Positions 51,183-59,145 of a stretch of 59,145 bases of DNA are shown piece by piece. The stretch is from Neorhizobium alkalisoli (GTDB taxonomy: Bacteria; Pseudomonadota; Alphaproteobacteria; Rhizobiales; Rhizobiaceae), in NCBI RefSeq assembly GCF_002968635.1, contig NZ_PVBN01000019.1, positions 1 through 59,145 of the forward strand, read 5' to 3'. The position numbers and the translations under genes are program-made. Every line of letters starts with the position of its first letter. Position 1 is the first letter of the stretch. The notes under the pieces were generated by a model. It worked only from the letters and a program-made list of their open reading frames with translations, did not search any database and was not told the origin of the DNA.

Positions 51183-52411
51183 GATGAAACTCCTGACATG
51201 GATGTGGAGGCCAGCTCGCCCCGCCAGATCCGCCGATGCAGCGGATTGAAGCCGATCCGGTAAACGAGCTCGGCGGGGCTCTCGATATTCCAGATGGCGA
51301 GATCCGCCTGTTTGCCGGCTTCAATGGTGCCGATACTGTCCAAACGGCCGAGCGCCCGCGCCGCCTCCCGGGTCACACCGGCCAGGCATTCCTCCACCGT
51401 CAGGTGAAAGAGAGTAGCGCCCATGTTCATGGTCAGCAGGAGCGAGGTCAGCGGCGATGTGCCCGGGTTGCAGTCTGTGGCAAGGGCCATTTTCGTTGCA
51501 TGCTGGCGGAACAGATCGACCGGCGGCTTCTTCGTTTCGCGGATGAAATAATAGGCGCCAGGCAGCAGTACAGCGACCGTTCCTGCTCTGGTCATGGCGG
51601 CAGCGCCTTCGCTGTCGGTATATTCCAGGTGATCGGCCGAGAGCGCGCCATAGTCAGCGGCAAGAGCCGCGCCGTGGAGATTGGAAAGCTGGTCGGCATG
51701 CAGCTTGATCGGAAGGCCATGCGCCCTCGCTGCGTCGAACACCGTTCGCATCTCGTCTGGCGAGAACGCAATGCCTTCGCAAAAACCATCCACGGCATCG
51801 ACGAGCCCTTGCGCATGGGCGGCTTCAAGCCCCGGCAACACCACCTCGCGGATGAAATCGCCATTGCGGCCCTTGTAGTCTACCGGCGTCGCATGGGCCC
51901 CGAGATAGGTGGTGGTGACGTTGACCTTGCGCTCGCTCGCCAGAGAACGCGCCGCGCGCAGCATCTTGCCTTCGTCCTCGACGGTCAGGCCATAGCCGGA
52001 CTTGATCTCGACGGTGGTCACCCCTTCCGCCAGCAGCGCATCCAGGCGCGGCAGGCTTTCGGCCACGAGATCTCCTTCGTTTGCCCCCCTCACCTGCCGG
52101 ACGGACGAAACGATCCCGCCGCCCGCACGGGCGATTTCCTCGTAGGACGCCCCGGCGAGCCGCATTTCGAATTCCCGCGCGCGGTTTCCGGCGTGGACGA
52201 GATGGGTATGGCAATCGATCAGCCCAGGCGTGATCCAGCGACCGCCGCAGTCGACGACATCGATGCCATCGGTCACGGGGACGCCTCTTTCATCGCCAAC
52301 ATAGGCAATGCGGCCATCTTCGATCAGAATGGCCCCACCTTCGATCACTCCCAACCCAGCGTGGGTCGGCGACATGGTTGCCAGCCTTGCATTGCGCAGC
52401 AGCGTAGTCAT
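51179..52411 (-). CDS. hutI: Imidazolonepropionase
   Basis: The 410-residue amidohydrolase has the metal ligands in PGLIDCHTHLVHAGNR and LPIKLHADQLSN, then the conserved Asp in MALATDCNPGTSP, and EIKSGYGLTVEDEGKML. It opens the imidazolone ring to give N-formimino-L-glutamate, the third step. It overlaps hutH and the second lyase-like gene by four bases each (ATGA type). Confidence 0.95.
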   Translation of the reverse strand: MTTLLRNARLATMSPTHAGLGVIEGGAILIEDGRIAYVGDERGVPVTDGIDVVDCGGRWITPGLIDCHTHLVHAGNRAREFEMRLAGASYEEIARAGGGIVSSVRQVRGANEGDLVAESLPRLDALLAEGVTTVEIKSGYGLTVEDEGKMLRAARSLASERKVNVTTTYLGAHATPVDYKGRNGDFIREVVLPGLEAAHAQGLVDAVDGFCEGIAFSPDEMRTVFDAARAHGLPIKLHADQLSNLHGAALAADYGALSADHLEYTDSEGAAAMTRAGTVAVLLPGAYYFIRETKKPPVDLFRQHATKMALATDCNPGTSPLTSLLLTMNMGATLFHLTVEECLAGVTREAARALGRLDSIGTIEAGKQADLAIWNIESPAELVYRIGFNPLHRRIWRGELASTSMSGVSS

Positions 52412-53916
52412 AGCGCCTCGCTTTCCGATCCAATATGGGTCATGCCAATGAGGGCGCGAACCCGGGCAATCAGTGCATTCAACGGCTGATCATCCCGATA
52501 AAAGGGCACCTCCCCCCGGACAAGGTCATAAAGCCGTCCCGTTCGAGCGGCCTTTGCTGCAGATCCGGGCTGCTGATCATAGGCCTGCGCGGCCGCCGCC
52601 ACTTCGATTGCGAGGATGGTCTGCAGATTTTCAAGGATCGCCAGCGCCTTGTCGGCTGCCGGCGTGGCATGGGTCAGAATGTCTTCCTGCAGACCGGACG
52701 TGATGCCGCCATCGAGGCTTGCGGGCGCGGCGAGACGGCGGTTTTCCGCCACCAGTGCAGCCGCTGTGTACTGGATGATCATGAAACCGGAACACACGCC
52801 GCTTCCAGCAGCAAGAAACGCCGGCAGGCCGCTCACCAGCGGGTTCACCAACCGGTCGATCCGCCGCTCGGATATTGCCGCGAGTTCGGCTGCAGCGGTT
52901 GCCACGCTGTCCATGGCAAGACCCAACCCGGCACCTACCGCATGAGCCTGCGAATGCACCTGCGGCGCTTCCGGGGAGCCGGTCACGATGGGATTGTCCG
53001 TAACGCTCGAAAGCTCGCGATCGACGACCTCCGCGGCCTGTCGCAAAGCGTCGCGGACAGCACCATGGATCTGCGGCACCGCGCGCAGGCTCAAAGGATC
53101 CTGGGTCCGGCTTCCGGCCGATTGCGCCAAAAGCTGACTTCCGGAAAGCCACTGGCGCAGGTTTCGTCCGACCTGTTGTAGTCCGGCGGAATGGCGCAGG
53201 GAAAGCGGGATTTCAGCAAACGGATCAGCCTGAGCACCGAGGTTTTCGTATGTCATCGCCGCAGCCGCATCCGCCCAGTCGAGCAGATGCAAGAATCGCG
53301 AAAGCGCCAGCGCACCAAGACCGGTCGCACAGGGCGTGCCATTGACGAGGCTGAGACCTTCCTTCGCCTTCAGCGTAACCGGTTCCAGACCGAGCCGCTT
53401 CAGCGCCTCGCGTCCTGCGATCAATTCACCGGCGTGCCTGCATTCGCCTTCGCCGATCAGCACAAGACCGATCGCGGCGGCATGGGTAAGATAACCGACC
53501 GAGCCGCGGGAGGGGATGATGGACAGAAAGTCCGCGTTCAGGAATGCTAGAAGCGACTTGACCACTTCGACGCTGATGCCGGAAAAGCCGTGGGCGAAAT
53601 TTGCAATCTGTGCAGCCATTATCGCACGCGTCTCCGCCTTGCCGAGCGGCTGGCCGACTCCGCAGGCATGGCTCAGCAGAATGTTTCGCGACAGCACCTG
53701 CTGGTCGTCACGATCGATGATGACATCGCAGAGGGCGCCAACGCCGGTATTAATGCCATAGCCGCGGATTTCCCGTTCGACCAGCGCATCGACAATCGCG
53801 CGCGCCTTTGAAATCCGCTGCCAGGCTTCAGCGGAAAGAACCAACTCAGCGCCATTGGCGATTGCCGCAATCTCTTTCCAGGTCAAAACTTTATCGAGAA
53901 CGACAACATCAACCAT
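52408..53916 (-). CDS. hutH2: Ammonia-lyase-family paralogue lacking the MIO triad (HutH2-like)
   Basis: The product has 502 residues from MVDVVVLDKVL (GAGG upstream). It aligns residue-for-residue with the neighbouring HutH up to Gly141. There HutH has GSVG-ASG-DLAPLAH, while this protein has GSVG-YLTHAAAIG. Exactly Ala-Ser-Gly is missing, and all later positions are offset by three (Asn192 for Asn195). Tyr280 of HutH is replaced by Leu275 (QDPLSLRAVPQ). Tyr53 in YGINTGVG and the QED glutamate remain. Without the triad the MIO electrophile cannot form, so ordinary ammonia-lyase activity is not expected. Its place between hutI and hutV recalls hutH2 of Sinorhizobium meliloti. Confidence 0.88.
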   Translation of the reverse strand: MVDVVVLDKVLTWKEIAAIANGAELVLSAEAWQRISKARAIVDALVEREIRGYGINTGVGALCDVIIDRDDQQVLSRNILLSHACGVGQPLGKAETRAIMAAQIANFAHGFSGISVEVVKSLLAFLNADFLSIIPSRGSVGYLTHAAAIGLVLIGEGECRHAGELIAGREALKRLGLEPVTLKAKEGLSLVNGTPCATGLGALALSRFLHLLDWADAAAAMTYENLGAQADPFAEIPLSLRHSAGLQQVGRNLRQWLSGSQLLAQSAGSRTQDPLSLRAVPQIHGAVRDALRQAAEVVDRELSSVTDNPIVTGSPEAPQVHSQAHAVGAGLGLAMDSVATAAAELAAISERRIDRLVNPLVSGLPAFLAAGSGVCSGFMIIQYTAAALVAENRRLAAPASLDGGITSGLQEDILTHATPAADKALAILENLQTILAIEVAAAAQAYDQQPGSAAKAARTGRLYDLVRGEVPFYRDDQPLNALIARVRALIGMTHIGSESEAL

Positions 53917-54739
53917 GATGGGCTGCCTCTGCACCGGCACGGCGCTGCACGAAACGGGCAACATAGTCATCTGCCGGCGTATTCAGGATCTGGCTTGGCG
54001 TACCGACCTGCACGAGCCGACCGTCTTTCAGAATGGCAATCTCCGCGCCGATGCGCAGCGCCTCGTCGAGATCGTGCGTGATGAAGACGATGGTCTTGGA
54101 GAGGTTCTTTTCCAATTGCAGGAGCTGGTCCTGCATATCGCTGCGGATCAGCGGATCCAGCGCCGAAAAGGCCTCGTCCATCAGGATCACGTCGGTATCG
54201 GCGGCCAGCGCCCGCGCCAGGCCGACGCGCTGCTTCATGCCACCGGAAAGCTGGTGCGGATATTTGTGTTCATAGCCAAGCAGGCCGACGGTCTCGATCC
54301 ATTTCATGCCGATCGGATTGGCGTCTGCCTTGCTTAAGCCCCGCACACGCTGGCCATAGACCACGTTCTGCAACACCGTCCGATGCGGCATCAGGCCGAA
54401 GCTCTGGAATACCATGCTAACGCGGCGGGTGCGGAATTGCCTGAGGTCGCGCGGATTGAGGTCCAGCACATTGCGACCGTCGACGAGGATTTGCCCGCTG
54501 GTCGGTTCGATCAGGCGATTGATATGGCGCACCAAAGTTGATTTTCCCGAACCGGAAAGCCCCATGATCACAAAGATGCGGGATGCGCCGATCCTCAGAC
54601 TGATATCGTTCAGACCAACACTGCATCCGGTGCGCTCGAGGATTTCGCCCTTCTCGGCACCGGCGCGCGCCATGGCCAGCGCTTCGCGTGAATTTCGGCC
54701 GAAGATCTTGAAGACGTTGCGGATCTCTATCTCAGCCAT
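53909..54739 (-). CDS. hutV: ABC transporter ATP-binding protein, histidine/betaine type (HutV)
   Basis: The product has 276 residues from MAEIEIRNVFKIFG. Walker A is GLSGSGKST, with MVFQSFGLMPHRTVLQNV, signature HQLSGGMKQRVGLARALA, Walker B VILMDEAFSALDPLIR and FITHDLDEAL. The REALAMARAGAEKGEILERT insertion and overall form are those of ProV-like ATPases. A CBS tail seen in some ProV proteins is absent. It overlaps the permease gene by eight bases. Confidence 0.9.
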   Translation of the reverse strand: MAEIEIRNVFKIFGRNSREALAMARAGAEKGEILERTGCSVGLNDISLRIGASRIFVIMGLSGSGKSTLVRHINRLIEPTSGQILVDGRNVLDLNPRDLRQFRTRRVSMVFQSFGLMPHRTVLQNVVYGQRVRGLSKADANPIGMKWIETVGLLGYEHKYPHQLSGGMKQRVGLARALAADTDVILMDEAFSALDPLIRSDMQDQLLQLEKNLSKTIVFITHDLDEALRIGAEIAILKDGRLVQVGTPSQILNTPADDYVARFVQRRAGAEAAHHG

Positions 54740-55589
54740 TCTGGCCGTCCTCCAGCTTGGACCCGCCGAAGCCTTGGGTGATACGGTCAAGTACGATGGC
54801 CAGGATAACGATACCCAATCCCGCCTCGAGCCCTTTGCCGACATCGAGCGTCTGAATGCCGTTCAATACCTGTTCACCGAGGCCCCGCGCGCCGATCATG
54901 GAAGCCACCACGACCATGGAAAGAGCCATCATGATCGTCTGGTTGAGGCCCGCCATGATCGTCGGCGTCGCAAGCGGCAGTTCGACGCCGAACAGGATCT
55001 GCCGCGGACTGCCGCCGAAGGCAGTTGCCGCCTCGACAACTTCGCCGTCGACCTGCCGGATACCGAGATCGGTCAATCGGATCAACGGCGGAACGGCATA
55101 GACAATGGTGGCCAGCACAGCCGGTACCTTGCCGAGTCCGAAAAGCATGATTGCAGGAATGAGGTAGACGAAGCTCGGCATGGTCTGCATCACATCGAGA
55201 ACCGGGAGCGTGATGCCGCGCATGAGGCGGCTCTTGGCCAGCCATATGCCCATTGGTACACCGATGGCGACCGAGATCAGCGTTGCCATCAGCATCAAAG
55301 CGAGCGTCTGCATGGCCAGATCCCACAGACCGAGCGCTCCGATCACAAACAGCATCACCGCCACGATGACGACAAGTGCAACCTTGCGGGTTGCCTGCCA
55401 GGTTAGCACCATGAAGGCGATGATCACCAGCCACCAGGGCAAACCGCGCACGATCCATTCAATGAACAGGATGGCCTGCAGGATCGTCTGTGAAATCGCC
55501 TTGAAGACAAAGCCGTAATTGACCACCAGCGACTGCACCGCCGTATTTATCGGCCCGCGGATGGAGATATGGAAGCTATCGGGAAACAT
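54732..55589 (-). CDS. hutW: ABC transporter permease, histidine/betaine type (HutW)
   Basis: The 285-residue product has several hydrophobic helices and the ProW-type core MRGITLPVLDVMQTMPSFVY, then TDLGIRQVDGEVVEAATAFG and MMALSMVVVASMIGARGLGE. It forms the membrane channel of a QAT-family importer, probably as a homodimer. In S. meliloti the matching transporter carries histidine and also proline and betaine. Confidence 0.9.
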   Translation of the reverse strand: MFPDSFHISIRGPINTAVQSLVVNYGFVFKAISQTILQAILFIEWIVRGLPWWLVIIAFMVLTWQATRKVALVVIVAVMLFVIGALGLWDLAMQTLALMLMATLISVAIGVPMGIWLAKSRLMRGITLPVLDVMQTMPSFVYLIPAIMLFGLGKVPAVLATIVYAVPPLIRLTDLGIRQVDGEVVEAATAFGGSPRQILFGVELPLATPTIMAGLNQTIMMALSMVVVASMIGARGLGEQVLNGIQTLDVGKGLEAGLGIVILAIVLDRITQGFGGSKLEDGQNG

Positions 55590-55660
55590 CGCTCAAGTCC
55601 TTGAAATGGCAAACCGCCCACATGCCCGCTTGAAACATCAAAGCGACGCGACGCATGGTC

Positions 55661-55688
55661 GTGGCCGCGCGCAGAGACGCGCGGCCAC
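55661..55688 (-). promoter_or_regulatory. Strong intercistronic hairpin between hutX and hutW
   Basis: GTGGCCGCGCG and CGCGCGGCCAC form a perfect eleven-pair stem with a six-base loop, seven bases past the hutX stop. There is no T-run. It is likely to stabilise the hutX message or attenuate transcription into hutW, giving excess binding protein. Confidence 0.68.
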
Positions 55689-55694
55689 CTGAGA

Positions 55695-56732
55695 CTATTT
55701 CAACGAGGCTTCGATCTTGGCTTTGGCGTCGGCCGAAACCCAGGCGCTCCAAACAGAACCCTTGGTCTTCAGGAACTGATTGGCGGCAGCGACCGCGTCA
55801 GCCTTCTGATCGACCATGTAGGCGAGGCTCGCATTCACCTCTTCCAATGGGAAAGTCGCCTTTTCCAGGATCTGGATAATTTCAGGCGCCTCCTTGGCAA
55901 AGGTGCTGTTGACGCCGTAGGCCACTTCGACCGCCGGGAAGGCGCAGCCGGCTTCGCGCTTGCCAGTGGCGCTTGTCAGCTCCTTCCAGCAGGCTTCGTC
56001 GTAGGCGGGCTCCTCAAGCTGAACCAGCTTGAACTTGCCCATGACCGCCGTCGGGCTCCAATAGTAAAAAAGCACCGGCTCGCCCTGCAGATACGCCGAA
56101 CTGATGGCCGCATCGAGCGCAGTTCCCGTGCCCGGGCGGAAGTTCACGTAGGCATCCGTCAGCTTGTAGGCCTCGAGCTTGGCGGTGTTGACACCCTCGC
56201 AAGTCCAGCCGGACGGGCAGTTGAGGAAGCGACCCTTGGAAGGTTCTTCCGGATCCTTGAACAGCTCAACGATTTTCGGATCGGAAAGCTGCGAGACGCT
56301 CTTCAGGTCGGGCGCAAGCGGCTTGACGCCCCGTTCCTGGTCTCCCTTGACGAGATATTCCGGCACGAACCAGCCTTCGGAAGCACCGACAAACGTCTTG
56401 CCGACCGAAGTGACCTGGCCGGCAGCGGCTGCATTGTTCCAGACATCGGAACGGCCAATCCATTCCTCGGCGAAGATTTGCACGTCATTGTTGGCAGTTG
56501 CCTGCTCCAGCGTGACGGAATTGCCGGGGATCGAGTCCACCTTGCAATCATAACCTTTGGACAGGATCGCCTTCATCACTTCAGTGATGAGGGCGCCGCT
56601 CTCCCAATCGATGCCGGCAAACGTGACGGTCTTGCCGTCTGCGCAATAGGTAGCAGCGTTGGCACCGGTGACGGAGCCTCCGAGCATCACTCCGGCGGCA
56701 AGCAGTGTGTATTTCAGTTTGGCACTCAGCAT
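55695..56732 (-). CDS. hutX: Periplasmic substrate-binding protein, histidine/betaine type (HutX)
   Basis: The 345-residue product has a signal peptide (LLAAGVMLGGSVTGANA) and an OpuAC/ProX-like fold: GKTVTFAGIDWESGALITEV, FAEEWIGRSDVW and PVLFYYWSPTAVMGKF. Aromatic residues of the type that cage cationic ligands are present. It captures histidine or related solutes for HutWV. Separated from hutF by only 47 bases, it is probably read from the hutF promoter. Confidence 0.88.
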   Translation of the reverse strand: MLSAKLKYTLLAAGVMLGGSVTGANAATYCADGKTVTFAGIDWESGALITEVMKAILSKGYDCKVDSIPGNSVTLEQATANNDVQIFAEEWIGRSDVWNNAAAAGQVTSVGKTFVGASEGWFVPEYLVKGDQERGVKPLAPDLKSVSQLSDPKIVELFKDPEEPSKGRFLNCPSGWTCEGVNTAKLEAYKLTDAYVNFRPGTGTALDAAISSAYLQGEPVLFYYWSPTAVMGKFKLVQLEEPAYDEACWKELTSATGKREAGCAFPAVEVAYGVNSTFAKEAPEIIQILEKATFPLEEVNASLAYMVDQKADAVAAANQFLKTKGSVWSAWVSADAKAKIEASLK

Positions 56733-56779
56733 GAAAATTCCCCTTTTTGTTTGCTCATGAGTTGGTGCAAGTTGAAGGC

Positions 56780-58150
56780 CTAGGCCAGTTTCAGAAGAAC
56801 CTCCCGGAACGCATTATCGATTGCCTCCTCATTCGTGTGGCGGCCCTCGCGGACCACCCATTGTCCTGCGGCCATCACGTCGCGAACCACTTCGGCTCCT
56901 AGCGCAAACAGCCAACGGCCGAGGATCTGATCGCCGGAAGCCGCGCCGATGAATGGATTATTGCCGTCAAGGACCACAAGATCGGCCCTTGCCCCGACGC
57001 GGATACCGCTGGAGCGCATTCCTGCCGCCTGGCCGCCTCCGGCAAGCGCCGCCTCGAACAGGGTCCTGCCAATGGATGCGCCCGAACCGCTGGCGATCCG
57101 GTTGCGGCGACGATCGCGCAACCTCTGCCCGTATTCCAAAAGTCGCAGCTCTTCCGCAACCGTCGTGGCGACATGACTATCGGTACCGATGCCGAAACGC
57201 CCGCCAAAGCCGGCGAAATCCGTTGCGGGAAAAATTCCGTCGCCCAGATTGGCTTCAGTTGCCGGACAAAGACCGGCCACCGCCCCCGAGCGAGCAAGCC
57301 GCCTGGTCTCGTCCGCGGTCATATGCGTGGCATGAATGGCGCACCACCTGTCGTCCACCGGCATCTCGTCGAGCAGGAATTCCACCGGTCGACGTCCGCT
57401 CCAAGCGAGGCAATCCTCGACCTCGCGCTCCTGCTCGGCGACATGGATATGGATTGGACCGCCGGTTTCTTCGGCCGCCAGGATAGCCCGCATTTCGTCC
57501 GGCGTCGCGGCCCGCAGCGAATGGATCGCAAGACCCAGTGTTGCGCCCGCAGCCTCGCAATCGGGTTTCAGTGCCTGCAAAAGCGCGAGAAATTGGTCGA
57601 CATCATGGATAAAAGGGCGCTGCCCTTCGCCCGGTTCAGTTCCGCCAAAACCCGCATGGGCATAAAAGACCGGCAGATGGGTAAGACCTATGCCAGCGGC
57701 TTGCGCAGCGCGTAGAATTCGCTGGGATGTCTCTCCCACGCTGGCATAATGGCGACCTCCAAGAGCATGATGGAAGTAATGAAATTCGACGACGCGACCG
57801 AAGCCACCCTTGAGAAGTTCACTGTACAACTTGGTGGCGACAGCCTCGATGTCATCTGGAGACATCCTACCGACGAGCCGATACATCGCGTCACGCCAGG
57901 TCCAGAAACTGTCATCCGTCGACCCTGCCAGTTCCGCAAGCCCGGCCATAGCTCGCTGGAAAGCGTGGGAATGCAGATTTGCCAAGGCTGGAACGACCGG
58001 ACCGGCTGCTTCAACGAGGGATGACTTTACCTCCGCATTGCTGTCGATCGCGGCAATCCGTCCTTCGCCGCTGATGGTCAAGACCACGTCGGACGCCCAA
58101 CCTTCCGGAAGCAAAATCTGTCTGCACAGGAGAGTTTGAGATGCCGCCAT
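56780..58150 (-). CDS. hutF: Formimidoylglutamate deiminase
   Basis: The 456-residue amidohydrolase has the metal ligands in PALANLHSHAFQRAMAGL, HIHVAEQEREVEDC and AIHATHMTADET, and the late Asp in FGIGTDSHVAT. The family is HutF rather than HutI-like. It deiminates N-formimino-glutamate to N-formylglutamate, which HutG then deformylates. This makes the five-step route. It is the first gene of the leftward hut cluster, opposite hutC. Confidence 0.93.
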   Translation of the reverse strand: MAASQTLLCRQILLPEGWASDVVLTISGEGRIAAIDSNAEVKSSLVEAAGPVVPALANLHSHAFQRAMAGLAELAGSTDDSFWTWRDAMYRLVGRMSPDDIEAVATKLYSELLKGGFGRVVEFHYFHHALGGRHYASVGETSQRILRAAQAAGIGLTHLPVFYAHAGFGGTEPGEGQRPFIHDVDQFLALLQALKPDCEAAGATLGLAIHSLRAATPDEMRAILAAEETGGPIHIHVAEQEREVEDCLAWSGRRPVEFLLDEMPVDDRWCAIHATHMTADETRRLARSGAVAGLCPATEANLGDGIFPATDFAGFGGRFGIGTDSHVATTVAEELRLLEYGQRLRDRRRNRIASGSGASIGRTLFEAALAGGGQAAGMRSSGIRVGARADLVVLDGNNPFIGAASGDQILGRWLFALGAEVVRDVMAAGQWVVREGRHTNEEAIDNAFREVLLKLA

Positions 58151-58168
58151 TTACTCGACCTCAACAAG

Positions 58169-58258
58169 TTGTATAGGGAACATGGCAGAGTTTTTGCGAA
58201 GGAGCAAGTGGCCTGCAAAAACTTTACGCTTTATTTTCGGTGCGTATTTTGTATGCAC
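58169..58258. promoter_or_regulatory. hutF-hutC intergenic region with two candidate HutC half-sites
   Basis: TTGTATAG (58169-58176) and TTGTATGCAC (58249-58258) each carry the TTGTAT half of the HutC operator (TTGTATATACAA type). Each sits near one of the two divergent genes. The second is a better partial palindrome. The assignment rests on position and half-site match. Confidence 0.5.
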
Positions 58259-58286
58259 GTGACGGCATCATCGAGGAGAACCGAGC

Positions 58287-59021
58287 ATGATCGAGGGCGA
58301 CCAGACCACCCCCGCTTCGGGTTCACGCGAGCTTCCGATTTATGAGCGGCTAAAAGCGGACATCAAGAAGCGGATCGAAACCGGCGAATGGCCCGCGCAT
58401 CATCGCGTGCCTTCCGAAAATGAAATTGCCGAAACACTGAACGTCAGCCGCATGACGGCCAATCGTGCCTTGAGAGAACTTGCCATGGAAGGCGTGATCG
58501 TCAGGGTGCAGGGCCGTGGATCCTTCGTGGCAAACAAGAAGCGAAGCGCGCCATTCATGGGTGTCCGCAATATCGCCGACGAAATTGCGGAGCGGGGTTC
58601 CACCCACAGGCCTCAGGTCATCCTCGCCCAGACCGAGGTCTGCGGGCACGAACTCGCGGAAGCCATGAAGATCGAAGTCGGCATGCCGGCCTTCCATTCC
58701 GTTATTCTGCATCACGAAGATGACGTGCCGATCCAGTTGGAGGATCGCTTCGTCAACCCTGCGGTGGCGCCGGACTATCTCAGCCAGAATTTCCAGATCA
58801 CGACGCCCAATGCCTATCTGACGCTGATAGCACCGATCTCCCATACGGAACAATTCGTTGAGGCCGTGCTTCCACAGCCGTGGGAATGCAAGCACCTAGC
58901 GATCGCTCGTTCCGAGCCCTGTCTGCTGATCCGCCGGCGCACGTGGTCCGCAGACAGGATCGTCACATCCGTTCGTCTTCTCTATCCAGGCACCCGCTAC
59001 CGTCTGGAGAGTTCGTCCTAG
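58287..59021 (+). CDS. hutC: Histidine utilization repressor, GntR/HutC family
   Basis: The 244-residue product has a GntR winged helix (PIYERLKADIKKRIETGEWP, then VPSENEIAETLNVSRMTANR and VRVQGRGSFVA). A UTRA effector domain follows (IQLEDRFVNPAVAPDYL, PISHTEQFVEAVLP). MTANRALRELA is typical of HutC. It represses the hut genes until urocanate binds, by known family behaviour. GAGGAGAACCGAGC precedes the ATG. Confidence 0.93.
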   Translation: MIEGDQTTPASGSRELPIYERLKADIKKRIETGEWPAHHRVPSENEIAETLNVSRMTANRALRELAMEGVIVRVQGRGSFVANKKRSAPFMGVRNIADEIAERGSTHRPQVILAQTEVCGHELAEAMKIEVGMPAFHSVILHHEDDVPIQLEDRFVNPAVAPDYLSQNFQITTPNAYLTLIAPISHTEQFVEAVLPQPWECKHLAIARSEPCLLIRRRTWSADRIVTSVRLLYPGTRYRLESSS

Positions 59022-59145
59022 AGCAGATCCTGTTCAATCCGGGTCATATCCGGCAGCTCTGAAGTAGTTCGCGCATTCTGAGGGTGTGAAGCAGGGAACC
59101 AAAGCGCCTACTGCATCCCACAAAGCATCAATCTTTCGCTCTGCC

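Overview
The window looks like a chromosomal segment of a Rhizobiaceae-type alphaproteobacterium. The DNA is GC-rich, and the gene content and order are typical of that group. Markers include a hut catabolic cluster fused to a hutXWV-type transporter, a thiMED salvage operon behind a TPP riboswitch, a DUF3618/holin-like/nutrient-deprivation gene trio behind a GGAAC-N16-CGTT promoter (the general-stress sigma EcfG signature), and the first codons of a rhizobial XRE regulator at the left edge. No phage structural genes, IS transposases or CRISPR arrays were recognised.

Layout. (1) Bases 1-11690 look accessory. An XRE regulator is cut by the left edge. It is followed by a divergent cluster of uncharacterised envelope genes. 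The minus-strand operon encodes a lipoprotein-like protein, a multidomain SLT/peptidoglycan-binding/EF-hand protein, a four-TM CBS protein, a three-TM HEAT protein and a TPR protein with a membrane tail. The plus-strand operon encodes a 30-residue secreted two-cysteine peptide, a large membrane protein that appears frameshifted, and a family-3 solute-binding-like protein. (2) Bases 11690-13138 hold a broken beta-propeller-like gene and otherwise little; they end exactly at the 3' end of a tRNA-Leu(CAG), a classic island edge. (3) Bases 13.3-22.9 kb are housekeeping and stress genes: SelT/W/H-like protein, DoxX, beta-hydroxyacid dehydrogenase, GFA protein, the stress operon, a GH25 lipoprotein, a methyltransferase with a divergent GlxA-type regulator, and a small anchored protein. 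(4) Bases 22.0-28.9 kb carry a LysR-controlled ureohydrolase, a polyamine-type ABC importer and a nitrilase-family amidase, read here as uptake and breakdown of a guanidino compound. (5) Bases 29.0-44.0 kb carry small stress proteins, a GFA protein, HD, SDR and isochorismatase-fold enzymes, a frameshifted ABC-F ATPase, peptidase T, a two-component pair, a GH13 glucosidase with divergent EcfG-like promoters, and a Zn/Cd/Pb P-type ATPase with a MerR-type 19-bp-spacer promoter. (6) Bases 44.1-46.5 kb are the TPP riboswitch and thiM-thiE-thiD. (7) Bases 46.6-59.0 kb are a complete five-step histidine degradation cluster with transporter and HutC repressor.

How the parts work together. In the hut cluster, HutXWV imports histidine. 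HutH, HutU, HutI, HutF and HutG convert it to glutamate and formate through formylglutamate, and HutC represses. A second ammonia-lyase-like gene sits between hutI and the transporter. It has lost exactly the Ala-Ser-Gly triplet that makes the MIO cofactor, and also the catalytic Tyr280, so it is unlikely to be a normal lyase.

The strongest candidates for something undescribed are the divergent envelope cluster at 0.5-11.7 kb and the MIO-less HutH paralogue. Three places show reading-frame breaks (about 9.6 kb, 12.4-13.1 kb and 32.26 kb). These need read-level checking before being called biology. Starts were chosen by ATG plus Shine-Dalgarno where possible. All functions come from reading motifs and context; no searches were run.
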